The notes: a model not told the origin generated them from the sequence alone. Shown: positions 1-7,245, counted from the stretch's first letter. The stretch is 8,611 nucleotides of DNA from Cloacimonetes bacterium TCS62 (GCA_001577185.1 LSCM01000041.1:1-8611); one strand, 5' to 3'. Translations and numbers: made by a program.

Positions 1-414
1 TGGAAAAATCGCACTGATTTTAGGTTAAATAAATTTACTATTTTGGTTCAAAACCATTTAATAATTGATGAAAAAGGTCTGATCAGTGATAGTTATGACA
101 CTATAGAATCTTATCCAAAATACAGAATGCAGAATTCGCTAGAATTTAGTTTAAATTTGGAGAATCACAATAAGATAATATTGGGATTACAACATACTTA
201 CATCTCAAGATTCAAATATGATCAAGATACTATTCCCAAAAGAGATTTTTCCAACCTTGATGCATTTTTATCCTTTCAGATATCTAAACTGTTTAAGATA
301 AGTGCTAATGCGATCAATCTTACGAATTCAGAAAGACCCTTTACTTATCCTTCTTCCGAAAAAATACCAGGAACACATTTTAATTTTAAGGTTCATTGGA
401 TCTTTGTTAATTAG
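1..414 (+). CDS. C-terminal end of a TonB-dependent-receptor-like outer membrane beta-barrel protein (5' partial)
   Basis: The reading frame is open from the first base of the window, so only the last 137 codons are visible; a TTG at 43 is internal and not a convincing start. The protein shows alternating polar and hydrophobic stretches typical of transmembrane beta strands, with short turns such as DQDTIPKRDFSN. The ending carries the usual signature of TonB-dependent receptors: NLTN (about residues 105-108 of the visible part), then a Tyr-Pro, then an IPG turn, then a final amphipathic strand FNFKVHWIF. It would sit in the outer membrane and import a siderophore, haem, cobalamin or oligosaccharide; the substrate cannot be told because the plug domain lies outside the window. 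The last residue is Asn with Phe two before it, slightly unlike the usual terminal aromatic. The stop overlaps the Shine-Dalgarno site of the next gene, so the two are probably co-transcribed. A non-TonB barrel protein remains possible. Confidence 0.7.
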   Translation, partial: WKNRTDFRLNKFTILVQNHLIIDEKGLISDSYDTIESYPKYRMQNSLEFSLNLENHNKIILGLQHTYISRFKYDQDTIPKRDFSNLDAFLSFQISKLFKISANAINLTNSERPFTYPSSEKIPGTHFNFKVHWIFVN

Positions 415-423
415 GAGTTATGA

Positions 424-1032
424 ATGAAATTTGAAATAATTTTAAACTTTATTTTATTACTGATCTGTAGTATCGCTTTAAGCTTAATTGTAGGCATGAT
501 ACTAGATTTAAGCATCTTTAATGTACATGGATTTGGTTTCCAGTATGTCATGTTCGCAGTTCTAGGAAGTTTCGTATATCTTTCTTATAAGTTTTTACGT
601 TATCTGGATACTTTAATGATCGTGGTTGGTATTTCTGGGATCTTTACTTTTTTTTTAAAAGATACAACGTTGTTATCGCAAATGGGTGGCTTTATACAAC
701 TTTATTTTTATATCTTCTTCCTGTTTTTGATTTTTTCTCTTGCTCTCTTATGGTTCAACAAGATCAATTATTTACGCAGCTTAATATTTGGCATCATAGC
801 ATCATTAGGTTATACAGTTTTACATTTGATCATTCATCTATTAATTAAAAGAGAAATCCTTGCTGCACATATATCGCAATATTTTGTAAATGCATTTGTG
901 ATCATGATAACTATAGGAGCAAGTTTCAGTTTGGTTGATTTTATAATGATCAAGATCAAGAAAAAATTCTTAGATGTACCAGATAAAATTATTATGGATA
1001 AAAGTGATGAGCCAGATGATCAAAAAAAATGA
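424..1032 (+). CDS. Six-helix inner-membrane protein of unknown function
   Basis: I do not recognise this 202-residue protein. It has six probable membrane helices at about residues 4-27, 39-58, 62-79, 90-112, 117-141 and 150-177, joined by short loops, and ends in a charged cytoplasmic-looking tail (KIKKKF followed by an Asp/Lys-rich stretch to the end). There are no obvious catalytic motifs, metal ligands or transporter signatures. The start ATG at 424 follows AGGAG at 413-417 with 6-nt spacing; another ATG at 420 gives only a few codons. The Shine-Dalgarno site overlaps the stop of the upstream receptor gene, which suggests one operon and possible translational coupling. By position it could be an accessory membrane protein for that receptor, but nothing in the sequence proves it. 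Isoleucine after G-ending codons is mostly ATC, producing many GATC sites. Confidence 0.85.
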   Translation: MKFEIILNFILLLICSIALSLIVGMILDLSIFNVHGFGFQYVMFAVLGSFVYLSYKFLRYLDTLMIVVGISGIFTFFLKDTTLLSQMGGFIQLYFYIFFLFLIFSLALLWFNKINYLRSLIFGIIASLGYTVLHLIIHLLIKREILAAHISQYFVNAFVIMITIGASFSLVDFIMIKIKKKFLDVPDKIIMDKSDEPDDQKK

Positions 1033-1051
1033 TCAATAGATTTATTTCCTC

Positions 1052-1070
1052 TTATCATTATATCTGATAA
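1052..1070. terminator. Weak AT-rich hairpin between convergent genes
   Basis: In the 54-bp space between the convergent membrane-protein gene and the nucleoside kinase gene, TTATCA (1052-1057) and TGATAA (1065-1070) form a 6-bp inverted repeat with a 7-nt loop. No clear T run follows on either strand, so it is only a weak candidate for a shared bidirectional terminator. Confidence 0.25.
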
Positions 1071-1086
1071 TAGATCTGAAGAAAAC

Positions 1087-2730
1087 TTAATACTCAAAAA
1101 TACTACCACCCACAAACTCACGTAAAATAGAATTCGAGGGAATTAGCTCATTCTGTATATTATAGATATGATCAAGTATTCTCATCAATCTTTGCGCTTC
1201 AGTATATGTTTCTGAAAAATTTGTAATACTTTTTAATAGTGGCATCAGGAACTTTTTTAGAACACCCAGTTCATACGTTAGGCTGCTGTTTAACATGAAA
1301 TCAGCGTTCTCTTGATAGGGAAATATATATTTGTCTTCTCCTTCTCGAACAGAGTCCCACATACCAAGTGTATATTCTGGTTGATGTCCACGGAATTTAT
1401 AATCGCGAACCATTCTTCGGAATTTCCTGGAATCAGTAGTCATTATGCGATTATGTGAATCTATATTCAGATTGTTTAATGCGCTCACATAGATCTTGAT
1501 TTTTTGATTAAAAGGAATCGAAGGTGTTAATTTGTCGTTCAGTCCGTGAATACCTTCCATTATTATTATTTCATTTTCACCTAATCGGAATTTTCTGTAG
1601 CTCTTCTCTCGCTTCCCAGAGATGAAATTGTATTTAGGAATTTTAATTTCTTTGCCAGACATAAGTGCTTTGAGATCAGAATTTAATAGCTCTAGATCCA
1701 GCGCTTCTATATTTTCATAATCATAATCTCCATTGATTTTTTTGGGAGTTTTTTTTCTCGGAAGAAAATAATCATCCATACTTATTATCTTAGGAAGAAC
1801 TCCATTTACTTGTAATTGGATAGACAATCTCTTTGCAAATGTTGTTTTACCAGAAGAAGAAGGACCGGCTACTAGGATCAATTTGATTTTATCTTCCTGA
1901 GTGATCTCTTTTGCAATGTTAACTATCTTCTTTTCATGGAGAGCCTCTTCTATTTGAATCAAATTCTTTATATGATAATTTTTAATTGCTTTGTTCAGTG
2001 CGCTAACATTATGTAATTTTAGGATATTCAGCCATTTATCATGTTCTTGGTGGGTAGAAAATAGTTTTCGAGGAAACTGTCTTTTATCATCGATAACATT
2101 TGTATCTTTTTGAGCAAAACGCAAAATTAGACCAGGTGCGTGATACTGGATTTGGATCGGTTTCATTTGGGATGTATTGAACGCTAATTGATTTACAAAG
2201 TAATCGTAATATTCTTCACATTGGAAAAAACTCATTGTTTCGTATTGTATGTTTTTGAGTATATCCTTTCTGTTAAATCTACGAGCGATCTTATAGGCCT
2301 CTTGGGCTTCTAATTCGTGTTTGATAATTGGTCTAGCAGATTTTACAATATTCTCAAACTCTTCTTTTAATCTTTTTACTTCTTCTTCGGTAAAATTATA
2401 ATTGATGATCTCAACATATACTCCGTCTCCAATTGAATGTTCGATAACTAGTTCATCTTTAGGAAATATTTTATGAAATGCATAACATAAAATAAATATA
2501 GATGTATCTTTATAAATTCTGTAACCATCAATTGAGTCGATATTAACAAGCTCAAGTTTTGTATCTTGATCTAAGTTCTTATCAAGGGCAACATATTCAT
2601 TGTTTACTTTCACTGCAATGGTTTTTGTAAAATCTACGTTGCTACTTTTTAATATATTTTCTACCGTTTCTTCTTCGGAATTAACAGTTCTAAGTAACTT
2701 CTCATTTTGAATTATTTCTATTTTGTTCAA
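1087..2730 (-). CDS. Nucleoside (uridine-type) kinase with threonyl-tRNA-synthetase-like N-terminal domains
   Basis: This 547-residue protein matches the long bacterial nucleoside-kinase family in which a uridine kinase/phosphoribulokinase P-loop domain is fused behind TGS-like and threonyl/alanyl-synthetase second-additional-domain-like regions. Residues 1-70 look like the ubiquitin-like TGS domain; 71-205 resemble the synthetase editing-type domain (IFP at 88-90, HSIGDGVYVEI at 98-108). The kinase domain has Walker A GPSSSGKTT (289-297), the SMDDYF substrate motif (317-322), DYDYEN (335-340), EGIHGLN (392-398) and an arginine-rich lid RRMVRD (438-443). It ends with the conserved-looking REFVGGS. 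The expected reaction is ATP-dependent phosphorylation of a nucleoside, probably uridine or cytidine, in the cytosol; the exact substrate is inference. The positions of the ThrRS HxxxH metal/editing histidines seem to be Phe79 and Tyr83, so editing chemistry is unlikely. The start is TTG at 2730, chosen because AGGAGG lies 5 nt upstream and the N-terminal TGS fold begins there. Length is normal for the family. Confidence 0.88.
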   Translation of the reverse strand: MNKIEIIQNEKLLRTVNSEEETVENILKSSNVDFTKTIAVKVNNEYVALDKNLDQDTKLELVNIDSIDGYRIYKDTSIFILCYAFHKIFPKDELVIEHSIGDGVYVEIINYNFTEEEVKRLKEEFENIVKSARPIIKHELEAQEAYKIARRFNRKDILKNIQYETMSFFQCEEYYDYFVNQLAFNTSQMKPIQIQYHAPGLILRFAQKDTNVIDDKRQFPRKLFSTHQEHDKWLNILKLHNVSALNKAIKNYHIKNLIQIEEALHEKKIVNIAKEITQEDKIKLILVAGPSSSGKTTFAKRLSIQLQVNGVLPKIISMDDYFLPRKKTPKKINGDYDYENIEALDLELLNSDLKALMSGKEIKIPKYNFISGKREKSYRKFRLGENEIIIMEGIHGLNDKLTPSIPFNQKIKIYVSALNNLNIDSHNRIMTTDSRKFRRMVRDYKFRGHQPEYTLGMWDSVREGEDKYIFPYQENADFMLNSSLTYELGVLKKFLMPLLKSITNFSETYTEAQRLMRILDHIYNIQNELIPSNSILREFVGGSIFEY

Positions 2731-2735
2731 TCTAA

Positions 2736-2741
2736 CCTCCT
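2736..2741 (-). promoter_or_regulatory. Consensus Shine-Dalgarno site supporting a TTG start
   Basis: Read on the minus strand this is AGGAGG, 5 nt before the TTG at 2730. It is the strongest ribosome-binding site in the neighbourhood and decides the start of the nucleoside kinase, possibly compensating for the weak start codon. Confidence 0.8.
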
Positions 2742-2756
2742 GTTTTATGAATTTTA

Positions 2757-2785
2757 ATAAAATTATTAACTGATTTAATAGTCAA
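2757..2785 (-). promoter_or_regulatory. Sigma-70-like promoter for the nucleoside kinase gene
   Basis: On the minus strand TTGACT (2780-2785, five of six matches to the -35 consensus) is followed after 17 nt by TTTTAT (2757-2762, four of six matches to the -10 consensus). Transcription would begin near 2750 and leave a leader of about 20 nt containing the AGGAGG site. Spacing and position are right; the -10 match is modest. Confidence 0.5.
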
Positions 2786-2833
2786 GCATAATAATTCCTA
2801 AGCTATATGGCCTTTTCAAGATTTCTTTCAAAT

Positions 2834-2850
2834 TTTATTGACGTAATAAA
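2834..2850. promoter_or_regulatory. Inverted repeat overlapping a possible -35 element upstream of the YitT-family gene
   Basis: TTTATT (2834-2839) and AATAAA (2845-2850) are perfect 6-bp arms around GACGT. The element contains TTGACG (2838-2843), the best -35 candidate for the plus-strand gene starting at 2885; the best -10 candidate, TAAATT at 2859-2864, has only 15-nt spacing and four of six matches. It may be an operator over a weak promoter, but AT-rich arms of this length also arise by chance. Confidence 0.25.
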
Positions 2851-2884
2851 CACTCAAATAAATTGCGCCTCATGGAGGTAAAAT

Positions 2885-3829
2885 ATGATAAACAAAATAA
2901 GAAGAGAATTAAAAAATTATCTAGGTATAATGTTTGGTGCCATCATATTTGCAATAGCATATTCTTGGTTCTTAGTACCTTATAAAATTATACCCGGTGG
3001 TGTTGGTGGTCTCGGACAGATATTTTTCCATATGCTAAATATTCCAATTGGCGTATCGATGCTGCTCTTAAACATTCCTTTATTCATTCTAAGCTTTATT
3101 TTCTTAGGGAAAAGGTTCGGTCTTGGTTCATTATTTGGAATGTTTGCAACTTCTTTTTTTGCTGATCTATTTAGCTTTACTTCCTTACATAAGTTGGGAA
3201 TAATTAAGAACCTTGCTCCCTATACTTTTCATATTAATGATAAAACAATATATGCTATGCTCGCTCCAAAAGATATATATCTTTCGGCCATAGCCGGTTC
3301 TGTATTGCTTGGTCTTGGTCTCGGATTGATCTTTAGATTTAGAGGATCTACAGGTGGGACAGATATTCCAGTGGCATTCCTCAAGCAAAAATCTGGGATC
3401 TCAATTGGTACTGGCTACTGGATTATTGAAACATTGATCATTCTCACTATCGGAATCGTTTTCAAAGATTTAAAATTAGTTATCTGGGGTTATGTAAATT
3501 TATTTATCTCCACAAAAATCACCGATCTTGCCAGTGAAGGATTACCCTATGTGAAAGGGGTTTACGTTATTTCCAAAAAAAATGATGAGATCAGAGAACA
3601 AATTTATAATAAAATAAATCGTGGAGTTACTTTCTTCAAAGGAGAAGGTGGCTATACTGGTAAATCATTTAATATTTTGTTCTGTGCAATGAATAGACGA
3701 CAAGTAGCACTAGCCCGAGAGTTGATCATGGATATAGATCCAAAAGCTTTCGTGTTACTTACTTCCATTAGCGATGTAATGGGTTATGGCTTTAGAAGTA
3801 GAAACTTAGACCTCACCAAAAAAGAATAG
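2885..3829 (+). CDS. YitT-family membrane protein with C-terminal DUF2179 domain
   Basis: This 314-residue protein has the two-part build of the YitT family (formerly DUF161 plus DUF2179). The N-terminal part has about five or six membrane helices (roughly residues 11-32, 48-73, 77-97, 132-151, 168-192 and 197-211). It includes the early glycine-rich PGGVGGLGQ (37-45) and the family hallmark RGSTGGTD (153-160). The soluble C-terminal domain (about 224-285) has GVYVIS, GVTFFKGEGGYTGK (247-260) and IDPKAFV (274-280), as usual for DUF2179. A segment of about 30 residues between the third and fourth helices (about 98-131) seems longer than in typical members of about 280-290 residues. The family is widespread but its biochemical role is not established; a transport or ligand-sensing function is often supposed. 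The start ATG follows GGAGG (2874-2878) with 6-nt spacing. The gene stands alone, divergent from the kinase and converging on asnS with an 11-bp gap. Confidence 0.88.
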   Translation: MINKIRRELKNYLGIMFGAIIFAIAYSWFLVPYKIIPGGVGGLGQIFFHMLNIPIGVSMLLLNIPLFILSFIFLGKRFGLGSLFGMFATSFFADLFSFTSLHKLGIIKNLAPYTFHINDKTIYAMLAPKDIYLSAIAGSVLLGLGLGLIFRFRGSTGGTDIPVAFLKQKSGISIGTGYWIIETLIILTIGIVFKDLKLVIWGYVNLFISTKITDLASEGLPYVKGVYVISKKNDEIREQIYNKINRGVTFFKGEGGYTGKSFNILFCAMNRRQVALARELIMDIDPKAFVLLTSISDVMGYGFRSRNLDLTKKE

Positions 3830-3840
3830 CGATTCAATAA

Positions 3841-5139
3841 TTAAGGATTTATCCTATTTATCATACGTGGAAAAGGAATGACTTCCCTGATATGTTTTAT
3901 CCCAGAGATCCACTGTATAAGTCGTTCTAAACCAATACCAAAACCACTGTGTGGAACTGAACCGTACTTTCTTAGATCCAAAAACCACTGATAGTCTTTA
4001 AGATCATAACCCTCTCTTTTTATTCTATTCAGGAGAATTTCGTGATCATCTTCACGTTGTGAGCCTCCGATTATTTCACCAAATCCTTCAGGAGCGATTA
4101 AATCAGCCCCGAGAACCAAATCAGGATCTTCTTTATCTCTCTTCATATAGAACGATTTGATCTCCTTTGGCCATTTCTCAACAAAAACAGGAACATCAAA
4201 GTCTTCTGTTATCATTTCTTCTTCAGCTGCTCCGAAGTCATCGTGATAATCTATGTCAATTCCTTTATCTTTGAGCATCTTTATGACTTCCCTATGGGTC
4301 ATCCTAATAAAGTGAGCATCTGCCTTTTTTAATTGTTCTACATCTCTTTTCAGTAATTCTAGTTCTTTTTTGTTTCTCTCTATTACTTTTCTAATAACAA
4401 AACGAATTAATTCTTCCTGTATATCCATATTTTCTTCATGTTCTACAAAAGCAGCTTCAGCATCCATCATCCAAAATTCTGTAAGATGTTTTCGAGTTTT
4501 CGATTTTTCAGCTCTAAAAACTGGACCAAAATCGTAAACCTTTCCTAAACTCATAATTCCAGCCTCCAAATACAATTGACCGGATTGTGATAAAAAAGCT
4601 GGTCCTATATCAAAATACGGAACCTCAAAAAGGGTAGTTGTTCCTTCACTTGCATTCGGTGTCAATATGGGTGAATCAAATCTATAAAATCCATTTTCAT
4701 TCAAATACTCACTAATTGCATGGTAGACCGTGTGTCGAATTTTTAATGCTGCATTTTGAGATGGTGAACGCAGCCAAAGATGTCTATTTGAAAGTAAAAA
4801 ATCAACTCCATGTTCTTTCTTCCCAATAGGATATTCATCAGCAATATTAATTATATTCAAATCGGTTAATTGAAATTCATATACGTCTTCTTTTTTTGGA
4901 TGTTTAGTCGGGATTCCAATGATCTCTAGCGATGATTCAATTGTTATTTGTTTAACCTTTTCAAATTTATCTTCTCCCATCTCAGGTTTGAATGCTACTG
5001 CTTGTACAATTCCAGATCCATCTCTGAAAATTACAAATCGTAATTTACTACTACCTTTACGATAGTTTTTTACCCAGCCTTTGATCCTAACTTCTTCTCC
5101 AATATTATCTCTGATATCTTTTACTTCTATTAGTTTCAT
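3841..5139 (-). CDS. asnS: Asparaginyl-tRNA synthetase (AsnRS)
   Basis: This class IIb aminoacyl-tRNA synthetase of 432 residues, the normal length for bacterial AsnRS, charges tRNA-Asn with asparagine in the cytosol. The N-terminal OB-fold anticodon-binding domain covers about residues 1-100 (IKGWVKNYRKGSSKLRF). A linker with YPIGKKEHG (103-111) and LLSNRHLWLRS (115-125) follows. The catalytic domain shows motif 2 around FRAE (208-211) with TRKHLTEFWMMDAE (215-228), and motif 3 GFGIGLERL (399-407). The EFWM sequence after motif 2, DLRKYGSVPHSG before motif 3 and the IPFPR ending mark AsnRS rather than AspRS. Its presence implies direct Asn-tRNA formation rather than sole reliance on transamidation of Asp-tRNA. 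The start ATG is preceded by AGAGGA with 4-nt spacing. It is second in an operon, 12 bp behind the Gfo/Idh/MocA gene, with no visible promoter of its own. Confidence 0.96.
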   Translation of the reverse strand: MKLIEVKDIRDNIGEEVRIKGWVKNYRKGSSKLRFVIFRDGSGIVQAVAFKPEMGEDKFEKVKQITIESSLEIIGIPTKHPKKEDVYEFQLTDLNIINIADEYPIGKKEHGVDFLLSNRHLWLRSPSQNAALKIRHTVYHAISEYLNENGFYRFDSPILTPNASEGTTTLFEVPYFDIGPAFLSQSGQLYLEAGIMSLGKVYDFGPVFRAEKSKTRKHLTEFWMMDAEAAFVEHEENMDIQEELIRFVIRKVIERNKKELELLKRDVEQLKKADAHFIRMTHREVIKMLKDKGIDIDYHDDFGAAEEEMITEDFDVPVFVEKWPKEIKSFYMKRDKEDPDLVLGADLIAPEGFGEIIGGSQREDDHEILLNRIKREGYDLKDYQWFLDLRKYGSVPHSGFGIGLERLIQWISGIKHIREVIPFPRMINRINP

Positions 5140-5151
5140 AAATTCCTCTAG

Positions 5152-6126
5152 CTATTTATTAATTTCTTCTACTATCTTTAAGGCAATCTCCAAAGCTCTA
5201 GCTCCTGCCTTTCCATCGACTATTGGTTTTGTATCTTCTTCTACTGCTTTGATAAATGATTCCAATTCTATTGTAAGAGAATCCTTCATCTGCTCAGAAG
5301 AATCAATATTTTTAATATCAACAACATCCTCAATGTCTATCCCTTCATATTTACCTAGCATGATCTTAGGCATAACTTTATACAATTTCTTAGATTTTTT
5401 AACGCACTTTACTTTCTTACTTTGAAAATCTAAAGAAAAATAAGAATCCTTTTGAAAGAAACGTAATTTTCGAGAGCGTTTCAAGGAAATTCTGCTGGAA
5501 GTCACATTAGCAACAGCGCCATTCTCAAATTCAATTCTAGCGTTAGCTATATCAATTTTTTTCGTCATAACACTAGAGCCACTAGCAGATATATTTTTCA
5601 CCTTATTATGAACAAATGATAGTATAAGGTCTATATCATGAATCATAAGCTCAAGAACTACAGGAACATCTGTCCCTCGCGGAGTAAAAGGGGCTATGCG
5701 ATGACATTCAATAAAAATTGGGTCTTTTATTTTATCTTCAATTTCCAAAACTACCGGATTAAATCTTTCAATATGACCGACTTGAATTTTTAACCCTTTC
5801 TCATCTGCTAATTGCACTAATTCTTTTGCTTGCCTTAGTTTTGCGGTAATTGGTTTTTCTATAAATACATGGATCCCATTTTCCAAAGCCTTTTTAGCTA
5901 ATTCATAATGGGAAATCGTTGTTACTACGATTATTAGAATGTCTATTTCTGCTAATAATTGGTCATAATCCTTATAGACAGCTGTTTTATACTTCTCACC
6001 AATTTCATTAGCTCTTTTACTATCTATATCATATAAACCAATAAATTCACAATTCTCATTTTTGCTAAGTATGCGAGTGTGATTTTTCCCAAATTTTCCT
6101 ACTCCAGCTATACCAACTCTCTGCAT
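5152..6126 (-). CDS. Gfo/Idh/MocA-family NAD(P)-dependent sugar oxidoreductase, possibly GnnA-like
   Basis: This 324-residue protein has the two-domain Gfo/Idh/MocA build. The N-terminal Rossmann fold binds NAD(P) through GVGKFG (8-13), with Asp33 and Asp35 at the end of strand 2 suggesting NAD preference. The family's EKP motif is at 90-92, with Lys91 the expected catalytic lysine. GHIERFNP (117-124) and MIHDIDLIL (161-169) supply active-site residues, with His163 as the likely acid/base. The pattern GHIERFNP plus HDID plus a FFQKDSYFSLDF-type strand (about 224-235) recalls relatives encoded in lipid A (lpx) clusters and GnnA. GnnA oxidises UDP-GlcNAc at C3 on the way to 2,3-diamino lipid A. 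That assignment comes from memory of the family and no lpx gene is in the window, so substrate is uncertain. The start ATG follows AAGGAGT with about 5-nt spacing. It leads an operon with asnS, 12 bp downstream. Confidence 0.85.
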   Translation of the reverse strand: MQRVGIAGVGKFGKNHTRILSKNENCEFIGLYDIDSKRANEIGEKYKTAVYKDYDQLLAEIDILIIVVTTISHYELAKKALENGIHVFIEKPITAKLRQAKELVQLADEKGLKIQVGHIERFNPVVLEIEDKIKDPIFIECHRIAPFTPRGTDVPVVLELMIHDIDLILSFVHNKVKNISASGSSVMTKKIDIANARIEFENGAVANVTSSRISLKRSRKLRFFQKDSYFSLDFQSKKVKCVKKSKKLYKVMPKIMLGKYEGIDIEDVVDIKNIDSSEQMKDSLTIELESFIKAVEEDTKPIVDGKAGARALEIALKIVEEINK

Positions 6127-6340
6127 GATAACTCCTTGATTTTAAGTCAATTCAAAATCTTTTAGTTGGTATCTCTGTCAAGCAAGAAACCGAGTATAGC
6201 CATTTGATCTAGTTGCAATTTTTGCATCTTGCTAAGATTTTTTGTCTGCTAGGGAAAAAGGTAATTATAAATATTAATTTCAATTGAGAGCAAGCAGAAT
6301 CTATTTCGCTCAATATGTCAATAAATCTAACATTTATCTA
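6127..6340 (-). other. 214-bp intergenic leader of the oxidoreductase-asnS operon
   Basis: No coding sequence is evident here. Read on the minus strand it holds, in order: an imperfect repeat TTGAGC / GCTCTCAA after chaN (weak, with no T run); a promoter candidate at 6264-6293; two small adjoining hairpins, ATCTT-AGC-AAGAT (6226-6238) and TGCAA-AAA-TTGCA (6214-6226); and GATTTT / AAAATC arms (6138-6143 and 6154-6159) just before the ribosome-binding site. No T-box sequence or other named riboswitch pattern is recognised. Confidence 0.5.
6264..6293 (-). promoter_or_regulatory. Possible promoter of the oxidoreductase-asnS operon
   Basis: On the minus strand a perfect -10 TATAAT (6264-6269) lies 18 nt after TTGCTC (6288-6293, three of six matches to the -35 consensus). 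Transcription would start near 6257, giving a leader of about 130 nt with small hairpins. The weak -35 keeps confidence low. A perfect TTGACA at 6176-6181 lacks a convincing -10. Confidence 0.35.
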
Positions 6341-7213
6341 CTAATCATCTTTGATCAATATTAAGAAATCACCTGCAGACAGATCTTCATCTGACCAGCT
6401 CAAGTTATTCTCAGTTAGTAGAGGAGCTATAACTGCAATCTTTTTTTGAGTGGTAAGAAGTTCTAGTTTTTGTGCTGTACCTAGATGTTCTCTACTATGA
6501 AAATCTCCGTTATAATGAATGACGCTAAATTTTGGAAAATCATCTAAAGCCATTTTGATCGATTCAGCCATTGTATCATCTTTGATACATTGAGCAGCAT
6601 AAAAGAGATCGAAATTCATCATCTTACCGGATGGCATTTTACTATGAGCCATATTGGCTTTCATTATATTTACGAATTTTTCTTTATATTCATCATCGAT
6701 CACTTTGTGGGTATTTGCCACAAATTTTTTTTCATCATCCGGAAGTGAATCTAATGCATTAAGTCCCTCTTTACTAATTTTTGCAGCGTATCTGCGAGGG
6801 ATATTTGCTGCCAAAACTTGTAATTTCCTATCTTTAGAAAATTCGAGTAAGTTACGATAATCAGTTTCATAATTGGGCCATGGACGTGAATTTTTCAAGA
6901 ATTCCTTTTCAGTGATCTCATCATGTAAATATTTATTTATGATTTGCTGTACATCTCTCTCAAACATTTCGAATGACACGATCAAATTAGAACGAGATTC
7001 ATATAATATTTTTAAAAATTCAAATTCCAAGTTATGTATGATCTTATTATCATGGAATTCCCCAAAAAATATTACATCAACATCTAATAATCTTGCAGCC
7101 ATCTCATTCAAAGTTACTTCTTGCTCGCTGTTTGTATCTATAATTATATATTCTTCTTTTGTGTATAAAAATGATATTATGAAAACAAATACTATTAAAA
7201 CTAATTTCTTCAT
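6341..7213 (-). CDS. chaN: ChaN-like (DUF399) haem-binding-family exported protein
   Basis: This 290-residue protein matches the ChaN/DUF399 family. Motifs in order are GEFHDNKIIH (51-60), SFEMFERDVQ (80-89), RPWPNYETDYR (110-120), AANIPRRYA (135-143) and GDFHSREHLG (236-245). The Campylobacter ChaN homologue binds haem cofacially as a dimer and is an iron-regulated lipoprotein; haem or metal handling in the periplasm is therefore the likely role. The N-terminus is a signal-peptide-like segment, with Lys2-Lys3 and a hydrophobic core at about 4-17. It has no cysteine, so the lipobox expected of ChaN lipoproteins is absent and the protein may be periplasmic or held by an uncleaved signal. The start ATG follows GAGG (7222-7225) with about 8-nt spacing. 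The gene has its own promoter and is separated by more than 120 bp from both neighbours, so it is probably transcribed alone. Confidence 0.85.
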   Translation of the reverse strand: MKKLVLIVFVFIISFLYTKEEYIIIDTNSEQEVTLNEMAARLLDVDVIFFGEFHDNKIIHNLEFEFLKILYESRSNLIVSFEMFERDVQQIINKYLHDEITEKEFLKNSRPWPNYETDYRNLLEFSKDRKLQVLAANIPRRYAAKISKEGLNALDSLPDDEKKFVANTHKVIDDEYKEKFVNIMKANMAHSKMPSGKMMNFDLFYAAQCIKDDTMAESIKMALDDFPKFSVIHYNGDFHSREHLGTAQKLELLTTQKKIAVIAPLLTENNLSWSDEDLSAGDFLILIKDD

Positions 7214-7223
7214 AATTTATACC

Positions 7224-7245
7224 TCATTAATTCATTCTCTTCATT
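7224..7245 (-). repeat. Three AATGA direct repeats between -10 and ribosome-binding site of the ChaN-like gene
   Basis: On the minus strand AATGA occurs three times (7241-7245, 7232-7236, 7224-7228) with 9- and 8-nt periods, starting within the -10 region and ending at the Shine-Dalgarno site. It could be a regulator site but is short and AT-rich. Confidence 0.3.

Noticed and set aside
43..45. TTG as the start of a 123-residue plus-strand gene
   Set aside because: The frame is open from base 1 and reads as a receptor C-terminus; there is no ribosome-binding site before the TTG.
3185..3388. Minus-strand frame inside the YitT-family gene
   Set aside because: It lies wholly within a gene with clear family motifs; its composition does not look like a real protein.
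3844..3855. AGGA-TTTA-TCCT palindrome as a terminator between yitT-like gene and asnS
   Set aside because: The stem is only four or five base pairs, lies within the last codons of asnS and has no T run.
6176..6181. Perfect TTGACA as -35 of the oxidoreductase gene
   Set aside because: At 16-18 nt spacing the best -10 candidate has only three of six matches, so it was not listed as a promoter.
6127..6263. T-box riboswitch controlling the asnS operon
   Set aside because: The leader lacks the T-box antiterminator sequence and is too short for a specifier stem.
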